The position numbers were made by a program, and so were the translations under genes. A model generated the notes under the pieces. It searched no databases. It worked only from the letters and a program-made list of their open reading frames with translations, and was not told the origin of the DNA. From the NCBI GenBank assembly GCA_019843655.1, contig JACDQD010000002.1, positions 13,973,154 through 14,037,153 of the forward strand: a stretch of 64,000 bases of DNA, in the 5' to 3' direction. Positions 25,854 to 38,531 of the stretch are shown in pieces. Source of the DNA: Lethocerus indicus. Its lineage: Eukaryota > Arthropoda > Insecta > Hemiptera > Belostomatidae. Numbering within the stretch: the stretch's first letter is position 1; each line of letters begins with the position of its first letter.

Positions 25854-27565
25854 TTTACTCTACTTTTCAAAATCTGAATTGTTACTTTATATTCGAACTA
25901 CGAGAATACAAATTGCTATGAGAACACACTCAATTGCTCGATTCTACACTTTTATAAAGATTATGTTTAAAATTATCTTCTGATCCTGAAACTGGAATTA
26001 TTTATTGTTAGCGGCTAAAGGCAAGGGAATATTTACGGAAAATAAAAATATGTAAACCGCGCAGTTATAATTAATATCAAATATAATATTTGTTTATTAC
26101 ATCAGCCGTAAGTTTACACGTTGAGAATGAGAATCAAAATGAACATTTAAGACGTCCACCTTTAAGCATTTGTATTTCGATACATGGTATATCTATCTTT
26201 AATTTCTCTTTTCATATCGTTTATAAACAATTTTTTTCTGAGGGCGGAGACAAGCTATGTGATTAAAGCGAGTTTTATATCAAACTAAATTGACGCAGTT
26301 TACGCTCGAATAAGTACTCGCGTCAATACTAAGCGCGGACTTCCCCGAGTTGTTTACCCGATAATGTGTAATTCGTATTATCAGCGTCACTTGGGAAAAG
26401 TATAGTGTTTCATCAGATTTTCACGATTAACATGCGACCCAAGTTTAGGTTGGAATACGCGTCACGCTATAAAACCTGGCGATAAAACCGCCCCTCATAT
26501 GATATGCTGCCGCACTCAGGCACTGACAACCGAATGCGATTCGTGTACTCACGCGACTCAGCATTAAATATTACTCAAAGACCGCATTAAAAAAAAAGAA
26601 TGAAAGAAAGCGATCTGGATAAAATGTTATTTACTCTTGAAGCAATGGCGCATTTAATTTTGCATAAAGGTTCTGTTGGGAAAGCTGGCGTTTCATTTAA
26701 ATGCGAATCTGAATTTTCCAGCGCCCAGAAATAATTTTCACTAGAATCGCAAGCTCGAAAACATTTCATTCCAGGCCGACAAATTTATGTTCCGTTCTTT
26801 TTCAAAATATGTGGTATACACGATGCAGATCAGTAGCGATCAATGCTACAATCAATATTTTACTATTAATCAATATATAATAATATAGAAGGAGTAAATA
26901 TAATATTATAGAAGGATCCACATTGGAACAAGACTTATCAAGAAGTGTAAAAGTTAGCGTACTATGTTTCTGTTGTCAATGAGTTTTCGTGTAACGCCTG
27001 TCTGTTACGGGAATGGGTTATCATTTTCAACTCTCATGATTTACGAATATCTTTGTTGACAAAATATATGTTGTTGGTATCTAAGTACATTTAGATACAC
27101 TCCATTAATTCTATGGAATTCATACTAATATTTAGATATGCGAGGAATGAAGCTAATCGCTGATCTCAAAGGATTAGAATATTTAATGCAAAATAAAGCC
27201 AGGTGCTAATAATAATGAGATAATAATTACACACGTTTACACTTTACACCGGCAATTTCATAAAAGCATAGCTGGAACCACAAAACACTGAGCGTATGGA
27301 GTTTTAAAAGGCTATTGAGGGTTTTAGTGATATGTCTTCTAATAAATGATAATGAGCATATCGAAGATCAACAATCAATCCTTCAACAAAATATTTCACA
27401 CAGCATTAAAGTAGCCATTTATTACTCATTCCTTAAAAAAAGGTTCGATAATTTGTGTTTAACACAACAATTAATTTCATTCAGTTCACGGAATAGTAAC
27501 GTTTATAAATCCCATCGTTCCATGTCCTCTTACATAAAATATTTGTACCAGTGTGTACACGAGTA
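25854..27565. other. AT-rich gene-free DNA
   Basis: Nothing coding is recognised. An island at 26280-26560 has several CG sites and a TATAAAA-like element at 26469-26474. The motif ATAGAAGGA occurs twice in direct order near 26885 and 26910. Otherwise the sequence looks unremarkable. Confidence 0.5.
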
Positions 27566-27879
27566 GTGGATTGGCTGCTATTGAGTGTGTATATTTTAGT
27601 TTTTTGTGTCTTATGACCTTCTAAAAGGAAAAACAGTACCTAAATTACGATACTTCCTGTTTACGTGGTATCCTGATATTAGCCTTCTGAGTAAATTATT
27701 GAGAGTTATAGTTTCAACTGAATTGATAGTTGCGACTGAATTTTTATACTGCAAAGCTATTAGAAAATAGATTGAAACAATCCAGCTATGTAAACAGGAA
27801 GTGTCGTTATTTATGTACTGTTTTTCCTCTTCGAAGGTCACAAGACACAAAAACTAAACATACACAAATAACAGCCCAG
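27566..27879. mobile_element. MITE with ~100-bp terminal inverted repeats
   Basis: The left arm, 27566 to about 27668, matches the reverse complement of about 27785-27879 with only scattered substitutions and small indels. Landmarks are TTTAGTTTTTTGTGTC, GGAAAAACAGTACC and ACTTCCTGTTTAC against their partners. The outer ends read GTGG/CTGG and are flanked by TA at 27564-27565 and 27880-27881, as for Tc1/mariner-type insertions. The unique core of about 115 bp is AT-rich and carries no transposase. It is therefore non-autonomous. Confidence 0.88.
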
Positions 27880-29348
27880 TATATTTAAATAATTTTAAAT
27901 CTCTTAGTATGGAGTAAATATATTTCTATCGGTTGTATAGGATTTATTAATATAAAAATAGTTGTTTATTGGTTTTACACTTGTCAGAACTATGTTTCCG
28001 CGTGCCTATAAAAAATAATGTTACTGTTTGCAACCAAAACTATTACTTATCAGGTTACTAGTGGTTTTAATTCGGTTAATGGATAAATATAAATTAAAAT
28101 ATGAGATTAGGGAAATAATTATTAGACGAGTGATAAGGTAAAGGGGCGGGAGGAGAAACGATTTGGCATGGGGGAGCGCACAATATTCGCACGTTGGTAC
28201 AGTCCGGTGTGTATAAATAAACGTTGGAACAAAGGTTGGATGGGCTGGGGGCCCCGGCCCGCTCAATTTACCGATGGCGACAGTTTTTGAAACGATTCTA
28301 AAAATAATTGGAGGGGCGGATGCCCGAGGCGCACAGTTTCCGGTGGGCCCAGTGACGTAGCCGCGTATTGCACGCCGGCGGACAATTCCCTCGGCCACAT
28401 TTCCTTTTACGAGCTGCGCCCGTTAACCGGCCTCACCTCACGAACTCCGCCCCCACACACCTCAACTGCCGTATCCACCTTTCCCCCTTACGCCCACCCC
28501 CACCCACCTCTATTAATATTCGCAGGTTTCCCTCTGTGTCGCCCATATTTGCCCCACTAATTTATCCCCCTGTCACTCCCAATACCCAAACGATTAGTGC
28601 TACTCTCATTATATATCGTGTCGATTCTCTCACCGGCAGTGTTCCCGCGTCTTTACGAAATCAGTCGGGCGCCAGGTAGCGCCTTTCCTCGGCTTTTTGC
28701 CGCAAGTCATTTTTAATTAGGAACGATAATACACTTCTCATTCGACATACCGTAATCCGAAGTTTGTCCGAATGTTCTTGTTACGATATAGGGCATATCA
28801 GCCGTCGAGATTTAATTGCAAACTAAACGCCTCCGGGCGTTAGATTTTAATTATATAAAATCGGTATATTACAGCTTTGGAAACATTGGGATTCCGGAAA
28901 AGTGGATTCATTTTATTACCTTCCTCCGGGAGAGGTATCCCCTGTAGTTATCCTTCTTGATCGGCCGACGGAAAGCCATTTCAACAGAGAGCACTAGAAC
29001 TATCACTGGAAACCCCAAAAATAACGTTTATCACCTAAAACCGGTAGCGAATATATTTGAACTCCATTTGGCGGCGATCGGACGGCACATTGTCGCGGCG
29101 TCCCGTGTTGTGAATTTCAAAAACGAACTGAGCGGCGGCGGAGGCCGGCCATTTTCTATGGGACTCCACTCCTTGTCTCGAGGCAAAAAAAAGGAAGGCC
29201 GAGCGCCCCCACCCACCCACTAGCGGAGACGACACAACGCGAGAGGTAATTTCTTGTATATTTCTGCCGTAGCCGGAGCGACGATGGCGGTGCGCGAGCC
29301 GACGACTGGCTCGAGTAGAGCGAGCCGGCGGATTTTAGCCCAGATCAA

Positions 29349-29364
29349 GCTCTATAAATAGAGC
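29349..29364 (+). promoter_or_regulatory. Candidate TATA box in palindrome
   Basis: GCTCTATAAATAGAGC is a near-perfect palindrome (7-bp arms) holding TATAAATA at 29353-29360. A CAG/GTATTT donor-like site lies about 50 nt downstream at 29410. The identical 12-mer TATAAATAGAGC recurs at 36301-36312. No initiator of good quality is visible 25-35 nt downstream, so promoter function is only possible. Confidence 0.25.
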
Positions 29365-29790
29365 GCCTTCTCTCCATATTAAAACTGACACGAAAAGTCG
29401 GGCTTCTAACAGGTATTTACGGCAGGGCGTCCCCTCGGCATCTAATATCCTGGCCAATGTACGCCCGTTGGCTACGTTATCCACGTGGCGACCGACCCTT
29501 AGACTGGGCCACGTTACGGCCCAAGTACACCGGGCACGGTTATTGTCACCCACATTCCTATTTATATCCCACCGCTATGTTGACATTCTCTACGTACACG
29601 GCTGTTCGGTTGGCCACTACAGAAATATCCGGGCTTGTTCAAATCACGTGGACATCAGAAGCGCGAGCAACTTGCTATGAAATTGTCTCAAGTTAGTCAG
29701 CTATTCAAATTCAATGTCATATTAAAGAGAAAATCCGTGAAAAAATTAAATACATTCTAAAACTAAATAATCGATGAATGTACTACAAAA

Positions 29791-29897
29791 TAAGTAAACA
29801 GTTTACTTACGGTATATTTAATTAGTAGTATTTACAAATCAAATTTGTAATGAATATGAAAACATAGTTTCTACTGGCTACTTACTAAATTAGTAAG
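29791..29897. promoter_or_regulatory. Cluster of three perfect palindromes
   Basis: TAAGTAAAC-A-GTTTACTTA (29791-29809), TTACAAAT-CAA-ATTTGTAA (29832-29850) and CTTACTAA-A-TTAGTAAG (29881-29897) follow one another at 41-49 nt spacing. The first contains two opposed forkhead-type GTAAAC half-sites. All arms are perfect (8-9 bp). Confidence 0.6.
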
Positions 29898-30635
29898 GGT
29901 TACAGCAGCGTATACGATTATGATCATAAATCATAGTGCCCGGCCGAAACCATCTTAAAATATCCGATGTACCAAAACTTAAATACGTAAAACGAAGCCG
30001 TGACTTTCTCGTAACATCAATCCGAGCCGGAGGCGAATTTGTGTGATTTGTAACAATTAATGTTAGCCCATTGTCGACCCGAGGCGTGGAGAGGGATCTG
30101 TGTGGGTTGGGTGTGAAGCGGTGGATTTTGGTGGCATAAAACCGTGAAGTTTGAAGTTGAAGGCGGACCGTTGTGGCGGCCAAGACCCGCCCAGGCTTGT
30201 GACCGCGCGATTAAGATAAGATAAGTACGATTAAATGCTGCCTCAGTTTAATTATATTAAACGATGTAGATGATAGACAAACAATCGCCACAACAGGGCC
30301 AGTTAATGGGCTATTAATCACAGTAATAACCCCAGCTACTAACTGGGATGTTAATATTGTAGACTCAGACAACGATTACGTATGAATACTGCCGTAGTCG
30401 GAACACTACACATTTGAAATAAATAACCAAACAGATGTTCTTCGTATTTAAAGGACATAAAAAAGCGAGTGCCGTTTGTGAAGGTTTTGCCCTCACGCTG
30501 CCTGCCAATTGGATCTTTAACATTACATTCTGAACTAGATTGCACTTCTTCATTCTTTCCGTTGGTTTCTCCCCGCTAATCTTCGTTAAGGACACTTTTC
30601 CTCGTTTTCGAGCAAAGAACTCTACCCCAGTCTCG

Positions 30636-30729
30636 CCACGTGAGGCGTACGCGTTGTCTATAGACGACAGGAGAAACCTCGCAGAGGGGAAACCTTATCC
30701 ACCTGACTGATATCGACATAGACATGCGG
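30636..30729 (+). repeat. Dispersed repeat, copy 2 (pair with 9.26 kb)
   Basis: CCACGTGAGGCGTACGCGTT and GTCTATAGACG are followed by GGGGAAACCTTATCCACC and GATATCGACATAG. These align in order with 9259-9335, with about 14 extra bases in the middle. The frame is not conserved between the copies. The element type is unknown. Confidence 0.6.
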
Positions 30730-33700
30730 TATAGGGCTGAAGGGTCAATAATTCGAACATTTGACCTTTTCTAATAAATCCAAGCCCTTTGGTTAGTTTC
30801 TAACTGTATTCAACAAGAAGAAATCCACATCCAAAAGTCCTTGTCCCGACCTTTACTTGAAGCCCCTGGGACGGACAGTAGCTTCAGAACCGTCCCCTTT
30901 GATCTGCTATCAATGTCGGTCACCCGAGAATGTCTGAGAAGACGAAGCTCCCCTTACGGCCAGCGCCATGTTCCCTCCTTTTTCGGCGGAGCAAGTTAGA
31001 GCAATACATATTGATCTATGCTCCTCTAGTCATGTTTCCCCACTGGCCCCTTTCTGAGGAGCAAGTTCCAGTCAAGACATGCAGAACATGTTCACAGATC
31101 AATAGGCTCGGGTAGACCACAACCTTGATATTGTTTCTGGCGTGGACCTCAATATCGATAGTTCCTGGGATAAAAACTAAAATAAAACTCGGTGGATGCA
31201 AGGAGTACATTTGTAAATAATATCGGAGATTAAATAAATATTGAAATTTTATATAAATTAATGGTTTTTTATTATTAGGAGTAACTTATGATGATAAGGC
31301 CTCTGTTTGTGACTTCTAGTACGACATCTAATAAATATGGAAAAAATAATGAATTAAATTTGAAAAATTTAAACTGACAGGAATTCGTAAATGTTCATAT
31401 ATAATATATTTAGTTATTTACTTATTTTATGATACTAACCCCTCCTCGTTCCCGCCTCAGGTTAAATTACATAAGAATGCAATATTATTTGGGAGCTACA
31501 TAAGAACTCAATTAATGTTCCTTTAAACATTCATTTCCGTTGGCTATGCCCCGATGATTTCTTTATCCATATATTACTCATAAAAGGGATTGAACAACCG
31601 TTTAACTAAGGACAACTGTTAGCAGTATCTGCCTTGTAATTAAGATATACGTTGGATTTCAAACACGGAACGTTTGTGGACTGTTGGAATCTTCTTCCAT
31701 ACAAATGAAGCATTTTACGGGGCCGTAACTACTAAGAGGGGGAGAGGATATATTCAAAATCAATGTACGCCCACTTCTACCAACATTGCCCTTTGCAATG
31801 ACCCCAATTTACTTTTAATATAACTGAAAACTCATCCGTCATAACTACCTCCGACAGTTTGATGTAGTGTGTACTCATTTCAAGCCTAATTAAGTACACA
31901 TGCGAACTCTGTTTATTGGATTAATTTGATGCTCCAGTAGAAAGCGTGGCTATAACACAATATTTGTTTCCACTTTATAAGCCTGCTGCGAATGAATAAT
32001 AATTGTTCTATAAATTGTACTTTGCAAGTACTTCGACCCTCAGTTTCATCAGTTTTTATTCTATTATTAATAAAAAATTGGTCTCTGCATTACTATTAGC
32101 CTGCGTGCGAGCCATGCCACTACCTCAGCTTGGATGTAGCGCTCCCGATGGGCAGACTGTATAAATAAACTGCATGAGTTCCATCGATGCTCCTGTCGTG
32201 TTATTTTTAAAGCTCGCCCTTGATTCAACTTGTTCGTAAAAGGAATGTTTCTGCTGTCGGTTTGGCTCTTGGACTCGCTTTAGCAATCCTAATTGTGATC
32301 TTGCGTCAGTTTCAATTCATTCCACTTCCTTCCCACCGCTTGGCTTATACTCGGATATTCTGCTTCTCATACAAATTCGGCGAAATTCTAGGAATATCAA
32401 ATATAAACCTGTCAGTTTGCGGCAATTTTCTTTCTAGCATAAACGAGTATGTCTTCTGACAATTCACTTTCTTCTTGAATGAATGATCCGTTACTTTTTA
32501 AATTTATATATCCAATGTTAATGAAGTACTGTAATTGAAACAGCTACTAGAACGTTTCTTTGACCATTTTTCCATGTTCTAGCCAAGCTTACAGATCCTC
32601 TGTTTACTTTCGATAAATTTTTCCAAAAATACTGTTGCAAAATGCTCTAAAATCATGCATGATATTAAGTAACTACGTAACGCTTGCATTACTAAAAACT
32701 ATACTCTCATAACATCCCATCGAGCGCTACATTTCAGAGATCAACTAGCTGGCGCCTCATGCTCATCTTCGCGTTATTTCAAAATTCAGCGATGTTCAAA
32801 AATTCAATTCCAAGGCATGTAGAATAAAAATCAAACGAAAATTTCCAACTACTTATAACTCGAAGGACCATTCTAAGAAGAAAAATATATATATCAGGAA
32901 AATTTACTTGAATAAGAACTAGCATAGTTGTGAGAAGTTTCTTCAAAGTGTTGGTCAAATTTGAATATCCCTTCGGAATCAATTCTCACACAAACATTGA
33001 CGACTGCTGTCGGGTTGTTTTAGTTTGACAACTGCAAACAAACATGTGGAACATGAGTATTCCTATAAGTTAGAAGAGCTATGAATTTGTTCATGATGAG
33101 CGTGCTCGAACTCTTTTAATGGTTATGAAATCATTGTAGAATGAATCGACTAAATATGAAGCAGTATTATCTCATGTCATTGTTTGACGATGTCTAGAAA
33201 ATTGACATTTCTTCCATATGGATTTAATTGAAATTTGGTGCCAGAACTAAAAATTTTTTGGCCATTATCTTGGTGTCTCTTTTCCTCTGAATCAAATGAA
33301 CTGTATTACTATTGCACTGTTTTCATTAACACGACTCTTGTAATAATGTCGTGAAAAATAGTCGATGCGAGCAGTCGAAACTGGTCTGGCAAACACCAGA
33401 CCACCAGAGGAGAGTACAAGAACAGTGGTATTCCAAACCATCGGATAATTTCTTCTGCGCAATATAGTGGAATAGAATGTTTCGCGTTGTTGAATCATGT
33501 TATTTGAACAATGTTTTTTAGTAGTACACAACGCGAACTGATACCTTGATTTATGAAGGTGGGTATGCCTCCCCGGGTGACTTACATAAGAGAGCCGCGT
33601 TACGTAACCATCGATAAGGGCTATTTCAAGGTTCAGACACGGACACAAGCGACCGCCGACATGTTTGCGTCATCAGGGCCTCCATGAAAGGGTATGATAT

Positions 33701-36700
33701 AATGTGCTCGAACCCGAAAGGGGAACTGGTCATGTTATATCGGGAATGGGCTATCTTTCACTTGGTATTCGTTAATGCGGTGTAATTGATTCAGGAAATA
33801 CCAACAGTATTCGATGTTTTATACCCCCTCCGTAGTTTCTTCAAATTTCAGATACCGCACTAATCTCCGTTAATCCTTTCCTAGTGGGGCTCACTTTGAT
33901 ATACTTTTCTTGTTCCTTTAATGTTTGGAATTCAAAAGAAATTTGAAATAATAAACGCTATTCCATGTTCTAGTAATGCACCCGAATACCTGGTTTTCAA
34001 TATACTAATGATCGTCTTGGCACCGTTCTATCATGTTAATGGATACCGCAAGAGAAAGGATAATAATCCCACCAGTAACTGGCGTTAAGAGCGTTCCTGT
34101 GAACGATGTTGCTTTTTTTATTTTTGGCTTTAATTCTGACATATTCTACCTCAAGCACTAACACAGACAAGCAACATTAAGAGTTTCATAAGTTAATCAT
34201 TACGATTATGGTTGGAATATTTTCAATAATATATGTTCCGCCAGATCTTAGTCCTAGCACTCATAATTTCTGAGATTGATAATAAAATTTCTAGAAACAT
34301 CACTTCCTTCGTTTCATAATTTGGTTCTTCTGTCAGAGCAAACATCTGTCCAAACTCGGAAGTGGATCTAAAGTTCATTGCCTCGCCCCGGTTATATATA
34401 GTTCATATAAACAATAAACAAGAGTTGGGGGCCTCCCTTTGAAAAAAAGAGCCTGCTAATAGCTGAAAGTTATTAAACATATAAAGTTAGCTACAGCCTT
34501 TCTTTTAAATTTCCAACTTTAAGGCCACTGAGTTCACTGACCGAGTTCCGAGAAAGGGTCCCTTATCTACAATAGAATCTACCGGACTGAAATTAAAATT
34601 GACACACTTAACAATAATTTGACTCGGCAATTCGACATTATAAATGGTATGAATGGCAGCCTCAATGAAATAGTAAAATTGTTTAATATGGAAATTTAAT
34701 ATTTTATGAAGAACGAATACTGCCCTTTATAGTTTCATCTGGGATTTTAATCTGAATATTTAATAAGGATCATATCTTCAGGAAGGCGGGTATTATGCTT
34801 GTGGGTACTGGTGGATTATTTTAACTCCGAGAGTTTTCAGATATATAATCGATGTGTCCTATTGTTGCACCTATTTATAGAACAGCGGGGTGCCTGGGTT
34901 TTATGAACAAGCCACCGAACGCTTCCTACAATTCGTCGCAAATTGTATTGAACAACTTACTCTATTCAGTTTAGTTTTTCATACTGATTTCTCAAATGTT
35001 ACATTCAGATATTTTTCAAAGTGGTTTAATTTTGAGAGTTTAGACACATCGGCTGGTCAGATACCAGTTCGTGCGCAGGGTGAACTCCCTTGTAGTCATC
35101 CAGCTACCCTAGTACCCTTGATGTTCCTCGCAACGGGACACATATGGTTCAATGTTCATCTGGACTGTCGGACCACTAGGAATGCGCCTGCGCGGAAGAG
35201 GTAGAATGGGATCACATGCAGAGGACTGACAGTTCTACGATAAAGCAGCAGAAACCAATGATCGTGATACCAATTGAACTATGCCTTTGGAGCCCAGGAC
35301 TCTCCTACCGCAACACTTTTCAGTGCTCAGACAATTTGCAGGCTGCGTATCCTTCCCAGCGATCCACTATCTCCTGACGAATGGATAAAGGTTTTCTTTC
35401 TTCAAGGTTCCTCCAATCACGATAATTCATTTTAAGAACCTAGGCAGTATTAGTGAATGAAATAAAAAGAAACCCACCAACTATCTCTGTTTTTCCGCAA
35501 AGCATAAAACATTCCAAATCTAGGCAGAGGAGGCAAAGGAAGCCTGCTAAACCGCCGCACAGATGTCAACGGACTTTGAGTTTTTAGTGGGGCTAGGTAA
35601 TTGCACTATTTAAAGGGAATGTCCCAAGGGTAGATGTATAAAATCTGGCGGTCGTAAAAGTTTAATTTTACGGGCTGTAACTTTTACTTTCAACGCCGCA
35701 TTTACGACAGCATTTACAGCCGCCACCTATTCCCTCGCGAATTTACCCAACGCTATGACACCTAGCCGTGTCTTTGAACCGACCATGAATCTTCAGTTTC
35801 GTAATTTCTGAACCCGTACGAGAACGACTTCCTATTTTAAATTCTCTATACCTCATTTTAATCTTATTTCCTAATTAATTAAGTGTAAAAAATTAAAACA
35901 AACGATTGTTGATAATTTACATCAAATTTTCGTTTAGACCGTTATAATGTTAAACTTAGCAGCCTTTTATATTGGTGGTTCATTTTAACTGCATATTTAT
36001 CTCTTTAATGTTTATAATGAATATACGGGTTGTGGGTATTCCATTCTCCTAAATAATATAGAAAATTATGCTCCCTATTACTTCTAAACACAAAAAATAT
36101 TTAAACTAAAATGTAAGCTATAATTAAAAATACAACGGTTGTATCGAGTGATTCTATAGCTAATTACATCTGTTAATCTACTTTTATTCAATTCTAGGCG
36201 ATTTGTATCAATGAAAATTAGGTTCAGTATGAATGGTTTAACGTAAACTCGCCCACGTGTTTCTGTAACTTAACGACTTCAAGTTCAGTGACTGGACCAT
36301 TATAAATAGAGCAGCGGTTTTACATCCGAGAGTGGAGAACAGGCAACTATTTTTGCCTCCCAAACAATATATGGTCATTCCAAACGGGGGTATCTGTAAA
36401 TAAGCGCTATATTCTTTTTTAGTCTTTCAGGTTGTAGTCCCGTTAAGGTAATGAACTGCAGTGTTCGTCTGAGCTTGCAACACCATGTACGGAGGTCCGT
36501 TATAAGATGTAAAATGATACGCCCCATATATGTTTCCTTCTGTCACTAAACATATATTATTAAACGACAGGCATTACCGTTGATGTCTAATAAATGAACG
36601 GTACGTCGATAATACGCGGTCGGACGCTTGTAGTTCAGTCGACTTTAGGAATGCGGGCGTGCCTTTCAGTCGAAGCAATTGTTACCACAAGTCCATTCAG

Positions 36701-37118
36701 ATCTGTTTTTCCTTCAGGGAATAACCTGTACCTCACATTCAATACTTCACCAAGTTATTACAATCCATTTATCAACGCCTTAATGAACTACTGGTCATAG
36801 AGATGAGATTCAAAATGGTATCTTTATTCTGTTCCTTGTTTGAAAGCGCATAATATATTTATATGTAGAATTAATTGGAACGCTTGCGATACCAGAGATG
36901 GGTGGCTACTGTAAAAAAACATTGTATGTTGTACTAACATATATTATCACATATCAAGAATATTACTCAAAAAGGCTATATGTTTTTATTGAAGTTCGAT
37001 TATTATATGTTATGAATTGTGTAAAACATTTTAATCACCTGTTTGGTGGTCTGGAGAATATGGAATTCCAGGGTTCTTGTAATCTTCTGTTGAAGATCTA
37101 TAGAAACCACAGTAAAAA
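30730..37118. other. Gene-free DNA
   Basis: No recognisable gene. GC content is moderate and mixed. The longest frame is 104 codons on the plus strand (34890-35204) and resembles no family I know. Islands with CG sites occur near 30840-31090, 33530-33680, 35040-35220 and 35500-35780. TATAAATA-like words at 32160-32168 and 36301-36308 have no clear transcript attached. Confidence 0.5.
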
Positions 37119-37395
37119 CTACTGAAGATGGCGAAACCGTTCTAGGAAAAGACGAAACCAGCGAGTGGTACAAAGATACAAATAATTTTTATTACTATAA
37201 ATACAATATTACAACGATACAACGCTATAAACAAGTTTTGTTAAGTGTATGTATTCCGGCCTATTGGCCTTTTTACATTTATATTCTTAAATATTATAAT
37301 ACATTATACATGATTTTTTTTTACGATATTGTTTTGTTAGTCGGGAAAATACACAATAAAAACCCGAGGACAGCGAGTGGTGATAGAAGACAACA
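37119..37395 (+). mobile_element. Retroelement-like repeat copy B with internal partial duplicate
   Basis: CTACTGAAGATGGC, GAAACCGTTCTAGGAAAAGA and CGAAACCAGCGAGTGG match copy A at 16.4 kb in order, then an A/T-rich tail follows. Between CTGAAGA (37122-37128) and GAAAC (37133-37137) only TGGC remains, so the stem present in copy A is missing. The 11-mer CAGCGAGTGGT occurs at 37159-37169 and again at 37371-37381, 212 bp later. This hints at tandem or partial duplication, which is usual for Penelope-like elements. Confidence 0.5.
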
Positions 37396-38531
37396 AAAAC
37401 GGATTGTGTAACGTGTGCAGTAAAATGTCGTAAATGCAAAATAAGGAAGGGATAAATATTATTCCAAATTAATAATCGAATTCGCGCGACAACCGGGGCA
37501 CATTAGAAAACAAATTATATCACTACAAAAAAAAAATGGAAAGTTACAAAAATTGAAAAGAACGCCAATTTCTACGTAGTTTCAATAGTGGCTACCAGAG
37601 TCCGGTATGAACCGAGCGCTAGTATCATTGAAAGTACCGCGGTCAAAATGCCCGATTTCTGAAGAGGTTCATTGGAAAGGCGTTAGATGGCAGGTCCTCT
37701 AACCATTGCCAACCGACAGATGGCGTGCCAAGTCCATTGAGCCGAAGGGTGCTGCCTCTAGCGGGACCCGCGCTCAACACTCAACTTTTCAAATTACAAT
37801 AATTACTTAGCTAAATAATTATAGTATTCCGCAATGATACAATATAACACATTCACCGGGCAAACTTTAAATCTCCCGTTATCGGACCTTTTCTTCCCGA
37901 GTGGTAAAATTACCGGAGTAGTAAAATTAGGCCGCTGCCTCTATTTCAAATGGGACAATCGATACGCCGTCGCGTCGCACCCGAGTATGGCGTGTTTAAT
38001 TAGAATGTGCCCCCCTCCAACGGCTACCCTCTGAACTCCCCCACCAACCACCAAATAGACGCATTGTACTGACCCAATTTTTTTCTCTGTGCTTTCCGAC
38101 GCGGTCATAACTAAGGCGAGGCGCCGTGCGTCCCTTTAGCACGGTATAGCGGGATCGGTTTTTAAATTGGCCCAGCTCGGTTGAAATCCGGTGGGCGGCG
38201 TTTTATCCCCCAATAATATTAGTAGATTTACAAGCACGCATGTGTAACACAATTTCATCATTACATCATTCAACGTCTTAGTTAATCATAAACAATTCAA
38301 CAATTTTCTTCAATTGTTCTTTACGATTAATTTCTTACATAAATGCATTACATTTGAAAGGTTTTACTTGCCAAGGACTAGCTCACATTAACTGTACAAT
38401 ACATACAGAACAATTATAAACGCATTATTCATTTAAGGCATTATTAAGAATTCGCAAGTATTTGATGATTTGGCATATAAGAAACCCAAACAAACTTGAA
38501 TCAAACAAAAAATCAATTCCTTGTGAATGGA
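37396..38531. other. AT-rich DNA with a GC island at 37.7-38.2 kb
   Basis: The island at 37600-37780 and 37900-38220 has many CG sites. Open frames there are short and unrecognised. The remainder, 38220-38500, is AT-rich and featureless to me. Confidence 0.5.

Larger units (their letters stand above)
27880..30635. other. Large GC-rich island, 28.1-29.7 kb, no recognised gene
   Basis: After 250 bp of AT-rich DNA, the stretch 28130-28700 and again 28920-29690 is rich in CG dinucleotides and broken only by short AT-rich pieces. Long open frames on both strands follow composition and resemble no protein I know. A TATA-like palindrome lies at 29349-29364 and a cluster of palindromes at 29791-29897. 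This is the most extensive GC-rich interval in the window and the best place to look for a regulatory hub, an alternative promoter or a non-coding transcript. Confidence 0.5.

Noticed and set aside
28435..28445. Minus-strand GAG/GTGAGG donor in a GC island
   Set aside because: The phase-0 frame before it is closed by a stop within about 18 codons and contains no ATG or acceptor.
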